Part shown: positions 55,266 to 63,795 of the stretch, in pieces
How the letters are laid out: each line of letters starts with the position of its first letter
How positions within the stretch are numbered: position 1 is the first letter of the stretch
Assembly: GCA_009377495.1 (NCBI GenBank)
Contig: WHTZ01000023.1
Coordinates: forward strand, 18,785-82,784
Reading direction: 5' to 3'
DNA: 64,000 nucleotides
Source: Luteitalea sp.
GTDB taxonomy: Bacteria; Acidobacteriota; Vicinamibacteria; Vicinamibacterales; Vicinamibacteraceae
The notes under the pieces: generated by a model
The model's database searches: none
What the model was told of the DNA's origin: nothing
Seen by the model: only the letters and a program-made list of their open reading frames with translations
Translations under genes and position numbers: made by a program

Positions 55266-57926
55266 TTACTCCGCGCGGAGGGCGACAACCGGATCTACCC
55301 GAGTGGCCCAGCGGGCCGGCAGCAGGCACGCCGCGAGCGACACGACCGTCAGCAGTATCGTGATTGCTGCGACCGCCACCGGATCGTGCGGCGTGATCCC
55401 AAGGATGCCGCCCGGAAGCACGGGGCGCAAGGCCACAGAGCCGGCGAACCCGAGCGTCAGCCCTATCGCGAGCTGCAGGAGTCCGCGCCTCAGGACCAGC
55501 CAGGACACCTGTCTCCGCTGCGCGCCAAGCGCCATACGCACGCCGATTTCCTGCGTCCGCTGCGTCACCGAATACGCCATGACCGCATAGAGGCCCACCG
55601 ACGACAGCACGAGCGCGATGACTGCCACGACGGCAAACATGCCGCCCCACGTGCGCTGCCACCAGCGGGTCTCCGCCAGCACCTGCGCCAGGGTCTGGAT
55701 GGCCAGGACCGGCTGGTCTCGATCGAGCGCCTGCACTTCACGACGCACAGCGTCCATGACGGACCCTGGCGGCAGCGGACTTCGAACCAGCAGCGACGTG
55801 GCAGCCGGGGACTCTTGGCGGTGCGGGATATAGACGACCGCGTTCACGTACCCGTCCAATGACGAGGCCTGTTTGATCAACGGGGTGATGCCGACGATCG
55901 TCCGCCAGGTGTCTGGAGGCGTGCCGGGTGTCGGGTCTCGCTGCGTGAAGCGAAGCCGCCTTCCGATTGGATCCTCTCCAGGGAAGAACTGCGCCGCAAG
56001 CCGCTCGTTGATAATGACTGTCTCGGCGCCGGCCGTGCCGTCCCTGCCGTGAAAGTTCCGCCCGCGAAGAAGCCGCACACCGACAACCTCGAAGAACCGC
56101 GGACTGATCGTCACGGTCCCGACAAACACCGGCCCTCGGTCAGAGGTGCGCGGCCGCCCATCGATCTCCAGCAACCGTTCTCCGCCGTCGTGCGGCGGCA
56201 CGCCCGTAGTCAGCGCGGTGGCCTCCACACCAGGGATCGCGGCGATCCGAGGCTCGATCCGCTCGAAGAACGCGCGCCGCGCCTCCGGTGTCTCATACTT
56301 CGCTTCAGGAAGCTCCACGCGCATCGCCATCAGCTGGTCGATCTCGATCCCGAGGTCGATGGAGTACAGCGTCACGAAGCTTCGGACCATCGACCCGGCG
56401 CCGACGAGCAACACAACCGTGAGCGCCAGCTCCGAGATGACCATGGTGCTACTGAACCAGCGCTCGCGCCGGCTGCCCGTTTGACCCCGCCCACCTTCTT
56501 TCAGCATGTTGTTGTCGTTGGTGTTCGAGACGTGCAGCGCCGGCGCGAGGCCGAAGAGGATGGCCGTCAGCACGCAGGTCGCCGCGACGTATGCAAACAC
56601 CACGTAGTCAACCGTAAAGACGACCCAGTACGGCAGTGAACCCTGTATCGCAGCGTCGAAGATCGTCACGCCGGCGGACGCGAGGACGAGGCCGATGCTC
56701 CCGCCGATGAGGCCGAGCACCGCGCTCTCGATCAGGAGCTGGCGGACGACGCGCCCGCGCGTCGCGCCCATGGCAGTGCGGATGGCCATCTCTCGCGCTC
56801 GATAGGCCGAGCGCGAGAGCAGCAAGTTGGCGACGTTCGCGCAGGCGATGAGCAGCACGAAGACACCGGCGCCCATCACCGTGATAAGCAGCGGTCGTCC
56901 TGCACCGCCAATCCACCGTTCAGTGAACGTTTCGACGCGGACGCCCTCGAGGTTTCTGGTCATGTCGGGGTACGCCGCGAGGAGCTGCTGTGCGATGCCG
57001 CTCAGTTCCGTCTGCGCCTGGCGGCGGTCTGTACCATCTCTCAAACGGCCGAACACGCGGAGCACACGGGCGTCCCGCTCCTTCTGTGCGTCTGTGGGAA
57101 TAAACGGGACCCAGACCTCGTAGTCGTAAGGGAACCTCATGCCGACGGGCATCACGCCGACGATCGTCGCCGGGTCTCCATTCACGTGCAGGGTCTTACC
57201 GAGCACGTGTGGGTCACCGCCGTATCTGTTCTTCCAGATGCCGTGGCCGATGATGACCACCGGCTCGGCGCCCGGCCGCTCATCTCGGTCCGCGAAATCA
57301 CGGCCGAGGAGCGGCGCTTGCCCGAGCACGCCGAACGTGCTGGCCGTGACCCCCGCTCCGGTCGCCTGTTCCGGCAACGCGCGGTCGTCGCTGATGTTCA
57401 TCGTCTCGCCGCGATACGCCGCGAGACCGGTGAAGCTCCGGCTCTGGGCACGCAAGTCTTGCAGCTCGGCGTGCGAGAAATCAGTCCGCCGCCCAGAACG
57501 GTTGTCCCACGCCAGTATGTGGAGGCGGTCCGAGTCCTCGAACGGCAGCCCCCGGAACAAGGCGGCATTCAGGATGGTGAAGCCAACGGTGCTCGCGCCG
57601 ATGCCGAGGGCGAGCACCGCGATGGCAGCGGCGGCAAACGAGCGGTTCTTGGAGATTAGCCGGAAGGCAAAGCGCAGATCCTGGAGGACGGCTTCGACGA
57701 TGGGCAGCCCGCGGACTGCGCGATGTTGCTCCTGGATGGATGCAGCGCCACCAACACGGACCAACGCGGCCCGGCGCGCCTCGTCGGATGTCATGCCGCG
57801 ACCGACGTTGTCTTCGGTCAGCATGGTCAGGTGCGATTCCAGTTCCTGCTCGAAGTCGCGATCGAGGTCGCGGGCTCTCACGAACGCGCGCAGTCGCGCA
57901 CCCATCTGCTTCAATGCTGTGAACAT
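55266..57926 (-). CDS. ADOP-family duplicated permease
   Basis: An 886-aa permease. Prefix about 1-75 (RARDLDRDFEQELESHLTML, EDNVGRGMTSDEARRAALVR), TM1 about 98-118 (FAAAAIAVLALGIGASTVGF), periplasmic domain 1 to about 345, FtsX domain 1 about 350-480 (GAGVFVLLIACANVANLLLS), second TM and periplasmic domain about 500-755, FtsX domain 2 about 765-880, ending PARWATRVDPVVALRAE. It follows another ADOP gene by 138 bp on the same strand; that gene is coupled to a padR, so this is the second permease of a padR-ADOP-ADOP unit. An AGAGA/TCTCT stem lies in the gap (58032-58051). Confidence 0.92.
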   Translation of the reverse strand: MFTALKQMGARLRAFVRARDLDRDFEQELESHLTMLTEDNVGRGMTSDEARRAALVRVGGAASIQEQHRAVRGLPIVEAVLQDLRFAFRLISKNRSFAAAAIAVLALGIGASTVGFTILNAALFRGLPFEDSDRLHILAWDNRSGRRTDFSHAELQDLRAQSRSFTGLAAYRGETMNISDDRALPEQATGAGVTASTFGVLGQAPLLGRDFADRDERPGAEPVVIIGHGIWKNRYGGDPHVLGKTLHVNGDPATIVGVMPVGMRFPYDYEVWVPFIPTDAQKERDARVLRVFGRLRDGTDRRQAQTELSGIAQQLLAAYPDMTRNLEGVRVETFTERWIGGAGRPLLITVMGAGVFVLLIACANVANLLLSRSAYRAREMAIRTAMGATRGRVVRQLLIESAVLGLIGGSIGLVLASAGVTIFDAAIQGSLPYWVVFTVDYVVFAYVAATCVLTAILFGLAPALHVSNTNDNNMLKEGGRGQTGSRRERWFSSTMVISELALTVVLLVGAGSMVRSFVTLYSIDLGIEIDQLMAMRVELPEAKYETPEARRAFFERIEPRIAAIPGVEATALTTGVPPHDGGERLLEIDGRPRTSDRGPVFVGTVTISPRFFEVVGVRLLRGRNFHGRDGTAGAETVIINERLAAQFFPGEDPIGRRLRFTQRDPTPGTPPDTWRTIVGITPLIKQASSLDGYVNAVVYIPHRQESPAATSLLVRSPLPPGSVMDAVRREVQALDRDQPVLAIQTLAQVLAETRWWQRTWGGMFAVVAVIALVLSSVGLYAVMAYSVTQRTQEIGVRMALGAQRRQVSWLVLRRGLLQLAIGLTLGFAGSVALRPVLPGGILGITPHDPVAVAAITILLTVVSLAACLLPARWATRVDPVVALRAE

Positions 57927-58064
57927 CGTTGTCTCCGGGCCGTGCCTTGAAGAATCTCCGACTTGCCTTGCGCCTCGGCCCGGCTCCTGTGGGTTCCTTA
58001 GAGGAGTCTAGTGGATTCCCTGTGGGATGTAAAGAGAAAGAACCGCTTCTCTGGTAGGACTGCG

Positions 58065-60824
58065 CTACTCACTTCTCAAGGCGACGATGGCGTCGACCCG
58101 AGTCGCGCGCCGGACCGGAATGTAGCATGCCGCAAGCGCCACGAGCATGACGACGAGGACGACCGAGACGAAGGTCACCGGATCGTTCGGCTCCACGTCG
58201 TAGAGCAGCGTGGTGATGAGCCGCGTGAGCCCCAGCGCGCATCCGATGCCGAGCATGAGCCCGGCGCCGGCCACCAGCACGGCGCGACCGAGCACGAGGG
58301 CCACCACGTCGCGCCGCTGCGCACCAAGGGCCATCCGGATGCCGATCTCGGCCGTGCGCTGCATCACCGTCTGCGCCATGACGCCAAACACGCCAATCGC
58401 GGTCAGCAGCAGCGCGAGCGCAGCAAAGGCAGAGAGCAACCACGCGCTGACACGCGTCCGCCACATCGCATCCCCCACCTGCTCGTCCATGGTCTTGATG
58501 CCGCTCAGCGGGAGATGCGGGTCGAGCGCGCGCAATTCACGGCGGATGGCAGTGACGAGGGTCCCGGTGTCGAGGTGACTGCGAACGAACAGCCGCATCC
58601 CCGATTCAAACGACTGCGCGAGAGGCACGTAGACATCCGGCGTGGCGGCTGTTTCAATCGCGCGATACCGCACGTCCGACACCACACCGATCACCGTGGC
58701 CCCATCCGAAAACCCGCCTGCGCCGACAGCGATGGTTTGACCTAGAGGGTCGGCACGTGGCCAGAACGCACGGACGGCGGCTTCGTTTACGAGCACGACC
58801 TTCGGTTGGCCGGCGCGGTCACGACCGGTGAACGTGCGCCCGCGCTGCAGTCGAATGCCGAGCGTCGGAAAGTAGTCCGGTGTCGCCCAGTAGATGCCAA
58901 CCATTGGGTCGTTGACGACCCCCGCGCGCCCCGTCGACGGAAGCTCGATGCTGGTCCAATGGCACCCTCCGGACACCGGGGCGCAGTTGCCGAGGCCCAC
59001 CGACTCGACGCCCGGCACGGCGCGAACCCGCTCGACAAGCTGGGCGAAAAACGTCGTGCCCGTCTCGCTGGTGTAGTTGGCGTCCGGCAGCTCGATGCGT
59101 GCGGTGGTCAGCACGCGATCAGGAACCACGCCGATACCGGTCGCCTGGAGACGGGCCGCGCTCCTCACCATCAGGCCGGCTCCCGCCAGCAGAACGAGCG
59201 CCAGCGCGATTTGCGTGGCGACCAGCGCCGAGCGCCCGCCGAATGCGTGGAGCCCTCGAGCGGTCCCGGAGCTGCCGGACGTCTTCAGCGCATCGAGCGG
59301 TCGGAGCGCCGATCCCTGAACGGCCGGCATCAGCGCGACGAGGACGGCGGTGACAATCGTCACGCCGCACGTGAACAGCAGCGTGACCACGTCGAGGCCG
59401 ATCATGCTGGCGCCAATGCGCGTCAACCCTGCCGCGCCGGCGATCCGTGACGTGCCAGGCGCCATCGGCATCCGGAAGAACACGTCGGAGTCGGGCAGCA
59501 GCATCGCGGCGACGCTGAGCAGAACCGACGCAACGGCAAGCCCGCCGATGGCACCGAGGCCCGCGAGCAGGAGACCCTCCACGCTGAGCTGGCGAGCAAT
59601 GCGGCCGCGGCTCGCACCGATCGCCACTCGGATGGCCAGCTCGCGCCGCCGCCCAATCGCTCGGGCGGCGAGCAGGTTCGTCAGGTTGACGCACGCAATG
59701 AGCAGGACGAAGCCCACGGCGCCGAGCACGACCCATGAGACACGCCGGATGTCCGCGTCGGCACGCGAAGCGGAGAGCGACACGGCGAGCCCTGCTGGGG
59801 AGCGCGGCATGAAAGGCGGCATCTCGTCGCGGTACACCTCGTCGACCCGCCGCACGTCCACCCGTGTCGCCGCGACAGCCGCCTCCTCGGAAACCTCTGC
59901 GCGACGGCGCGCGACAATCCCATAGGAGTGGCTCGTTAGCTGGGAGAGCATCTCGGGCTGAAGGACTGCGAGCGGTGTCCACAGCTCGGCATTGCCATTC
60001 AGTCCTCGGAACCCACGCGGCAACACGCCGACGACGGTGTAGGGCGAGCCGTTGACCTGAATGTTGCGACCCAGGATCGCAGGGTCGCCGCCGTACCGCC
60101 GCGTCCACAGTCCATGGCCGATCATCGCGACGGCCTGGCTGCCCGCTCGCTGCGCCTCCTCACGCGTGAACGCGCGGCCAAGGATCGGTGAGATGCCGAG
60201 GATTGCCGGGTATCGATCGGTGATGACTTCGCCCTGGACACGCTCCGGCTGGCCGTCGCCGGCGACACTGTAGTCGCGGCGCGCGAAGAGCGCCGTCTCC
60301 GTGAATGCCCGCTGGATATCGAGGAACGTTCGGTATTTCGGATAGGACCAGACGCCCTCGCGATAGACGCCCGGGCCCGCCTCGCGATCCGGCACGAGCC
60401 GGTGCACGAGCATCAAGCGCTCCGGGTCGAGGAACGGTAGCGGCTTGAGCAGAACGGCATGCACAACCGCGAACATGGCCGTGTTGGCGCCGATGCCGAG
60501 CGCAAGGGTGAGCACCGCGACCGCGGTGAACCCGGGCGACCGCCGCAGCACACGCAGCGCGTAGCGAACGTCCTGCCAGATCGCAGACATCGGTCCATCT
60601 CCCCTTGCCGGCGCCGCCAGCCCCGGCGATCGACGTCCCGCCAAGCGATGGCGGGACGCGTGCACCAATACACGGCACAGCTCGCGTCGCAGCCATCGCC
60701 GGGCGGCGGCCGGTCCGTGGAAACGCTCGATACGCTCGAATTCCTCGATCGTGTCGCCGACGATCCATTCCCGATCGACGGGTGCGGACACGAAACCAAT
60801 GAGGAACAGGGCCAGCTTCTTCAC
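58065..60824 (-). CDS. ADOP-family duplicated permease with 'prefix domain 2' N-terminus
   Basis: A 919-aa permease starting at the GTG at 60824, which overlaps the padR stop (GTGA); a longer open frame upstream overlaps padR and is rejected. The N-terminal segment KKLALFLIGFVSAPVDREWI, VGDTIEEFERIERFHGPAAA is the permease prefix type found in padR-coupled ADOPs. Then TM1 about 113-135 (FTAVAVLTLALGIGANTAMF), periplasmic domain 1 to about 370, FtsX domain 1 about 375-520, second TM and periplasmic domain about 550-790, FtsX domain 2 about 800-912, ending PVRRATRVDAIVALRSE. Co-translated with padR. Confidence 0.92.
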   Translation of the reverse strand: MKKLALFLIGFVSAPVDREWIVGDTIEEFERIERFHGPAAARRWLRRELCRVLVHASRHRLAGRRSPGLAAPARGDGPMSAIWQDVRYALRVLRRSPGFTAVAVLTLALGIGANTAMFAVVHAVLLKPLPFLDPERLMLVHRLVPDREAGPGVYREGVWSYPKYRTFLDIQRAFTETALFARRDYSVAGDGQPERVQGEVITDRYPAILGISPILGRAFTREEAQRAGSQAVAMIGHGLWTRRYGGDPAILGRNIQVNGSPYTVVGVLPRGFRGLNGNAELWTPLAVLQPEMLSQLTSHSYGIVARRRAEVSEEAAVAATRVDVRRVDEVYRDEMPPFMPRSPAGLAVSLSASRADADIRRVSWVVLGAVGFVLLIACVNLTNLLAARAIGRRRELAIRVAIGASRGRIARQLSVEGLLLAGLGAIGGLAVASVLLSVAAMLLPDSDVFFRMPMAPGTSRIAGAAGLTRIGASMIGLDVVTLLFTCGVTIVTAVLVALMPAVQGSALRPLDALKTSGSSGTARGLHAFGGRSALVATQIALALVLLAGAGLMVRSAARLQATGIGVVPDRVLTTARIELPDANYTSETGTTFFAQLVERVRAVPGVESVGLGNCAPVSGGCHWTSIELPSTGRAGVVNDPMVGIYWATPDYFPTLGIRLQRGRTFTGRDRAGQPKVVLVNEAAVRAFWPRADPLGQTIAVGAGGFSDGATVIGVVSDVRYRAIETAATPDVYVPLAQSFESGMRLFVRSHLDTGTLVTAIRRELRALDPHLPLSGIKTMDEQVGDAMWRTRVSAWLLSAFAALALLLTAIGVFGVMAQTVMQRTAEIGIRMALGAQRRDVVALVLGRAVLVAGAGLMLGIGCALGLTRLITTLLYDVEPNDPVTFVSVVLVVMLVALAACYIPVRRATRVDAIVALRSE

Positions 60825-61165
60825 AGGGCCTTCAGCTGACGCTCGAGGCCTGCCGTCATGTCGGCAAAGGTCTTGTATGCCACCTTCAACGCACGCGCGC
60901 CAGACGGTCGCAGCTCGAAGTGCTTGCGACGCCGGCCGCCGCGCTGGGGAGTCGGCTCGCCGATCCACGATCGGACGAGTCCCTTCTGCTCCAGCCGTTC
61001 GAGTGTGGTGTAGACGGCGCTGATGGAGAGCTGACGGCCCGCTCGCCCCTCGATTTCGCGGCGAACCGTCGCGCCATACGCCTCCGGTCCGAGGCGCACG
61101 AGAGCGAGCAGCACGAGTTGCTCGAACTCGCCAAGCGTTGAAGCCACGAACGGATTATGTTCCAC
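60821..61165 (-). CDS. PadR-family transcriptional regulator
   Basis: A 114-aa winged-helix regulator: LGEFEQLVLLALVRLGPEAY, GATVRREIEGRAGRQLSISA, VYTTLERLEQKGLVRSWIGE, GGRRRKHFELRPSGARALKV. This is the second PadR subtype, with SxSAVYTTLxRLExKGL. The annotated GTG at 61165 gives MEHNPFVASTLGEF; an alternative GTG at 61147 (VASTLGEFEQ) would fit better with the promoter, whose -10 (AACATA, 61161-61156) lies just before it. Overlaps the permease by 4 nt (GTGA). Confidence 0.9.
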   Translation of the reverse strand: MEHNPFVASTLGEFEQLVLLALVRLGPEAYGATVRREIEGRAGRQLSISAVYTTLERLEQKGLVRSWIGEPTPQRGGRRRKHFELRPSGARALKVAYKTFADMTAGLERQLKAL

Positions 61166-61184
61166 ATCGTGGATGATATGTCAA
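61156..61184 (-). promoter_or_regulatory. padR promoter with ATCATCCACGAT palindrome
   Basis: TTGACA (61184-61179), 17-bp spacer TATCATCCACGATGTGG with the near-palindrome ATCATCCACGATG, AACATA (61161-61156). The spacer sequence is a plausible PadR operator, different from the AGCTAGCT type of the other padR unit. Confidence 0.5.
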
Positions 61185-61207
61185 TGTTAAAGGGACCAAG
61201 TTGACCG

Positions 61208-61235
61208 CTCGCGGGCTTTCAGTACACTGGATACT
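61208..61235 (+). promoter_or_regulatory. Leaderless promoter of the antitoxin gene
   Basis: TTGACC followed after 16 bp by TACACT and GGATACT, then GTGGAAGTG. Nearly the same arrangement stands ahead of the DUF433 gene at 54323. Confidence 0.55.
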
Positions 61236-61484
61236 GTGGAAGTGACCCTCTCGGCGGATCTGCAAGCCAAGCTCACCCGCGTCGCTCACCAGCGCGGGGT
61301 CGATGCGCAGACCTTGGCGCAGGAAGCAATCGAGCGATTCGTCGATTACGACGATTGGTTCGTGTGCGAGGTGGAGAAAGGCCTGGCGCAGATCGAGCGC
61401 GGCGAGATCCTGCGCCATGAAGACGTCGGGGCACGTCTCGACTGCTTCGCCACCCGGTCGCTATGGTCGCCATACGCCGGATGA
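61236..61484 (+). CDS. ParD/RHH-type antitoxin with tail fused to ParE-toxin debris
   Basis: An 82-aa reading. Residues 1-65 form a standard antitoxin: MEVTLSADLQAKLTRVAHQR, GVDAQTLAQEAIERFVDYDD, FVCEVEKGLAQIERGEILRH, EDVGARL. The expected end is replaced by ...RSLWSPYAG and a stop. W-S-P-Y-A is the start motif of ParE toxins (xRWSPxAxxDL), and in another frame the following bases read DDSTTSPIQR, close to the ParE DDLxxIxxRIxR segment. So a deletion joined the antitoxin to the beginning of its toxin, which itself is destroyed by a frameshift. The DNA-binding part could still work. GTG start with leaderless promoter. Confidence 0.7.
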   Translation: MEVTLSADLQAKLTRVAHQRGVDAQTLAQEAIERFVDYDDWFVCEVEKGLAQIERGEILRHEDVGARLDCFATRSLWSPYAG

Positions 61485-61543
61485 CAGCACTACCAGCCCG
61501 ATCCAGCGCGGATTGACACCCGGGCACGGGCCAGTCCGGACGT

Positions 61544-62281
61544 TCAACCGACCAATTCTCGGATTCGTGCGGCCTTCTTCGGCCCCACACCTTGGACCTT
61601 CAGCAGCGTCGCCTCCGTTGCCGTGACGACGCGTTCGACCGAGCCGAATTCGATCAACAGCCGGTGGGCCAGTGCGGGGCCAACGCCGGGAAGGCCCTGT
61701 AGCATGTAGAGCTTGCGTGACGCGAGACGCTTCGGTTGGTGATCGTACCGTTTCAGAATGGTGTGATCTGGGTCGCCTACCTGGTGTGCGAGCAACTGCA
61801 GGATCCGCAGCGAGTCTTCCGGATCGCGCGCGCAGAGCACGGGCAGCCGCCACATCACGGCCAGCGACACCATCGCGCCCTTCAACGCGTGTGGGTGGAC
61901 ATCTGGCATTCGAGACGGTCGTGGACCTTCGAGAAGAATGACAGGCCGATGAGGACATCGAGCCAGTGCCGCCGCTTGGGTGAACAGTCGTCCATCCGCG
62001 AGTGAGATCGCGAAATCGGCGTAGGTCTTCCGCTCGACGGTGATGCCACCGTTGATGACGTAATCGCCGACCGCCAGTTGCTCGATCCGCACCTCGAAGT
62101 CGGCGCACTGGCGCACGAGATCGAGTAGTGCGGCTTGACGCTCGGAAATGTCGACGCGAAGCTGGTGGCGCGGAGAGCGTGCTTCAGAAACTGGGATGGG
62201 TGTCCATGCACTTGCCACCGGGTCTCCGGTCGGAACCGCGTTGAGATCGGACATGTCTGGAGGGATGGTGATCTGCGCCAT
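61544..62281 (-). CDS. ERCC4-type nuclease with helix-hairpin-helix domain
   Basis: A 245-aa protein resembling the nuclease half of XPF/Mus81-family structure-specific endonucleases. The start is the ATG at 62281 (MAQITIPPDMSDLNAVPTGD), with GAGGAAA upstream. The ERCC4 domain is at about 40-160: LRVDISERQAALLDLVRQCA, VRIEQLAVGDYVINGGITVE, then the catalytic V-E-R-K-T-Y-A-D-F and LADGRLFTQAAALARCPHRP, VILLEGPRP. A tandem HhH region ends the protein (about 190-245: LYMLQGLPGVGPALAHRLLI, VVTATEATLLKVQGVGPKKA, ARIRELVG). No helicase domain is present, as in archaeal short XPF, so a partner may be needed. It probably cuts branched DNA in repair. Confidence 0.88.
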   Translation of the reverse strand: MAQITIPPDMSDLNAVPTGDPVASAWTPIPVSEARSPRHQLRVDISERQAALLDLVRQCADFEVRIEQLAVGDYVINGGITVERKTYADFAISLADGRLFTQAAALARCPHRPVILLEGPRPSRMPDVHPHALKGAMVSLAVMWRLPVLCARDPEDSLRILQLLAHQVGDPDHTILKRYDHQPKRLASRKLYMLQGLPGVGPALAHRLLIEFGSVERVVTATEATLLKVQGVGPKKAARIRELVG

Positions 62282-62387
62282 GCATCGTTTCCTCGATGAC
62301 GACGACGATGCCATCGTCGTCAAGAGGCTGTCAACGACCAGGGACGCTGCAACGGGACACGCCTGGACGACGTCAAGGCGAACGCAA

Positions 62388-62951
62388 TCAGAACGGGATG
62401 TGGTCGTCAAACGTGTGTGCGTGACTATCTCGCCGCGGCGACGCCGCGCATGTCTCGCGAGGCGTGAGCGGAATCCCGGGCACCTGCGGGATCGGCGCTC
62501 CGGTGTCGAGGGCATCCGCGATCTCCCGTAGCTCTCTTCCTACCTGTGGTAGCAGCTCCACGGCGACCGTGCCCTGCGAGAGCCATTGCTGGAGATCATC
62601 GGCGAGATTCATCAGATAGCAGATCACATCCTGCGCCTGCCGCTTCGGATCGCGTACGGCTCCCGGCGCGTGCGGGTTCTCTCTCGGATCCGAGGGCTGG
62701 CGCGAGCCCGGCCTCGGCTCACGCGGCTCGTTGTCGCAGGCATTCCCCCCGAACCGCTTCCCGTAGCGCTGTTCGATGAACTCGCCGACGGGAAGCTTCC
62801 AGAGTTGCTGCGGGCCCGGACGCAATCCGGGGAGCTTTTTCGGATTCATGCCGAGGGCACGGGCCATCTCGACCTGTCGGACACTGAGTCGGCAGGCCTT
62901 CTTAGCGTTCCTCCACGCTTCCTCGTCGTGCTGTCGACGCTTCTTCGCCAT
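62388..62951 (-). CDS. Conserved hypothetical protein upstream of the ERCC4 nuclease
   Basis: A 187-aa protein beginning MAKKRRQHDEEAWRNAKKAC, RLSVRQVEMARALGMNPKKL, PGLRPGPQQLWKLPVGEFIE, QRYGKRFGG. The N-terminal 70 residues look strongly conserved and basic, with an HTH-like RLSVRQVEMARALGMNPKKL segment. A low-complexity linker follows, then a helical part (VICYLMNLADDLQQWLSQGT, VAVELLPQVGRELREIADAL). I do not know the family's function. It sits 106 bp upstream of the ERCC4 nuclease on the same strand and may be its partner in DNA repair. Confidence 0.65.
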   Translation of the reverse strand: MAKKRRQHDEEAWRNAKKACRLSVRQVEMARALGMNPKKLPGLRPGPQQLWKLPVGEFIEQRYGKRFGGNACDNEPREPRPGSRQPSDPRENPHAPGAVRDPKRQAQDVICYLMNLADDLQQWLSQGTVAVELLPQVGRELREIADALDTGAPIPQVPGIPLTPRETCAASPRRDSHAHTFDDHIPF

Positions 62952-63084
62952 GTCACCACCTCGCGCGGTCGCTCACCCGAGCTCGCAGGACGGCCCCGGT
63001 TCCGCTCGTGTCAACCTGGCCGGAGCTGCTGGTCCCAGCTAAAATTCTTCAGTGGCGTCAGACCGCGCCGCACGGAACCATTCG

Positions 63085-63795
63085 ATGGTCATGAATGACC
63101 GCGTGTTGGTTGTCGGTGGCACGCGTGGTACCGGACTCCTGATAACCCGCCTCCTACTCCAGCGCGGTTACCGAGTGCGCGTGCTGGCTCGAGATCCGGC
63201 TCGGGCAGCGTCACGACTGGACTCGGCGGTCGACGTCATCGCTGGAGACATCACGAAGCCTGATACGCTTGTCCCCGCCGTGCAGGGCACAAGCCACATC
63301 ATCTTCACTGCAGGGGTTCACAGTGGGCGCATTGCGCGCGAACGCCTCGTGAAGATAACAGACTATCAGGGTGTGCTGAACACTCTGATGGCCGCGCGCG
63401 ATGCGGGGCTGGGTGGCCGCTTCCTCTACATGAACTCGATCGGAGTCACGACGCCGTCCATGACGGCCCGTCTGCTCAACTTTCTGAAGAGAAACACCCT
63501 CGTCTGGCGGCGCCACGTCGAAGATGAGATTCGAGCCAGCGGCCTGGACTATACGATCATTCGCGTGGGCTTCCTTCTGAACCGCCCGAGCGGCCAACGC
63601 ACGGTAGACGTCAGCCAAGGCGCCCTCCCGCTTGCACCCCGCTACCGGATCGCCCGCGCGGACGTCGCCGAAGCCTTCGTGGAGGCGCTGCCGCACCCCC
63701 GTGCGTCGCGCGCGACGTTCGAGGTCATATGGGGTAAAGGCCACCGCCACCAAGACTGGAGCGTGCTCTTGGGCCGGTTGAAGCCAGACGGATGA
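63085..63795 (+). CDS. NAD(P)H-binding (atypical SDR) protein
   Basis: A 236-aa Rossmann-fold protein from the ATG at 63085 (MVMNDRVLVVGGTRGTGLLI; the second ATG at 63091 is equally possible). The dinucleotide motif is VLVVGGTRGTGLLITRLLLQ (GGTxGTG, atypical SDR), with RVRVLARDPARAASRL giving the NADP-type basic residues, DVIAGDITKPDTLVPAV, RFLYMNSIGV in place of the usual YxxxK, and YTIIRVGFLLNRPSGQRTVD. The family includes NmrA-like sensors and flavin reductase-like enzymes. Catalytic Tyr/Lys are not obvious, so a sensing or redox role is open. No operon partner. Confidence 0.85.
   Translation: MVMNDRVLVVGGTRGTGLLITRLLLQRGYRVRVLARDPARAASRLDSAVDVIAGDITKPDTLVPAVQGTSHIIFTAGVHSGRIARERLVKITDYQGVLNTLMAARDAGLGGRFLYMNSIGVTTPSMTARLLNFLKRNTLVWRRHVEDEIRASGLDYTIIRVGFLLNRPSGQRTVDVSQGALPLAPRYRIARADVAEAFVEALPHPRASRATFEVIWGKGHRHQDWSVLLGRLKPDG

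Noticed and set aside
58065..60968. 967-aa version of the ADOP permease
   Set aside because: The extra N-terminal part overlaps padR out of frame; the GTG at 60824 overlaps the padR stop and starts the known prefix domain.
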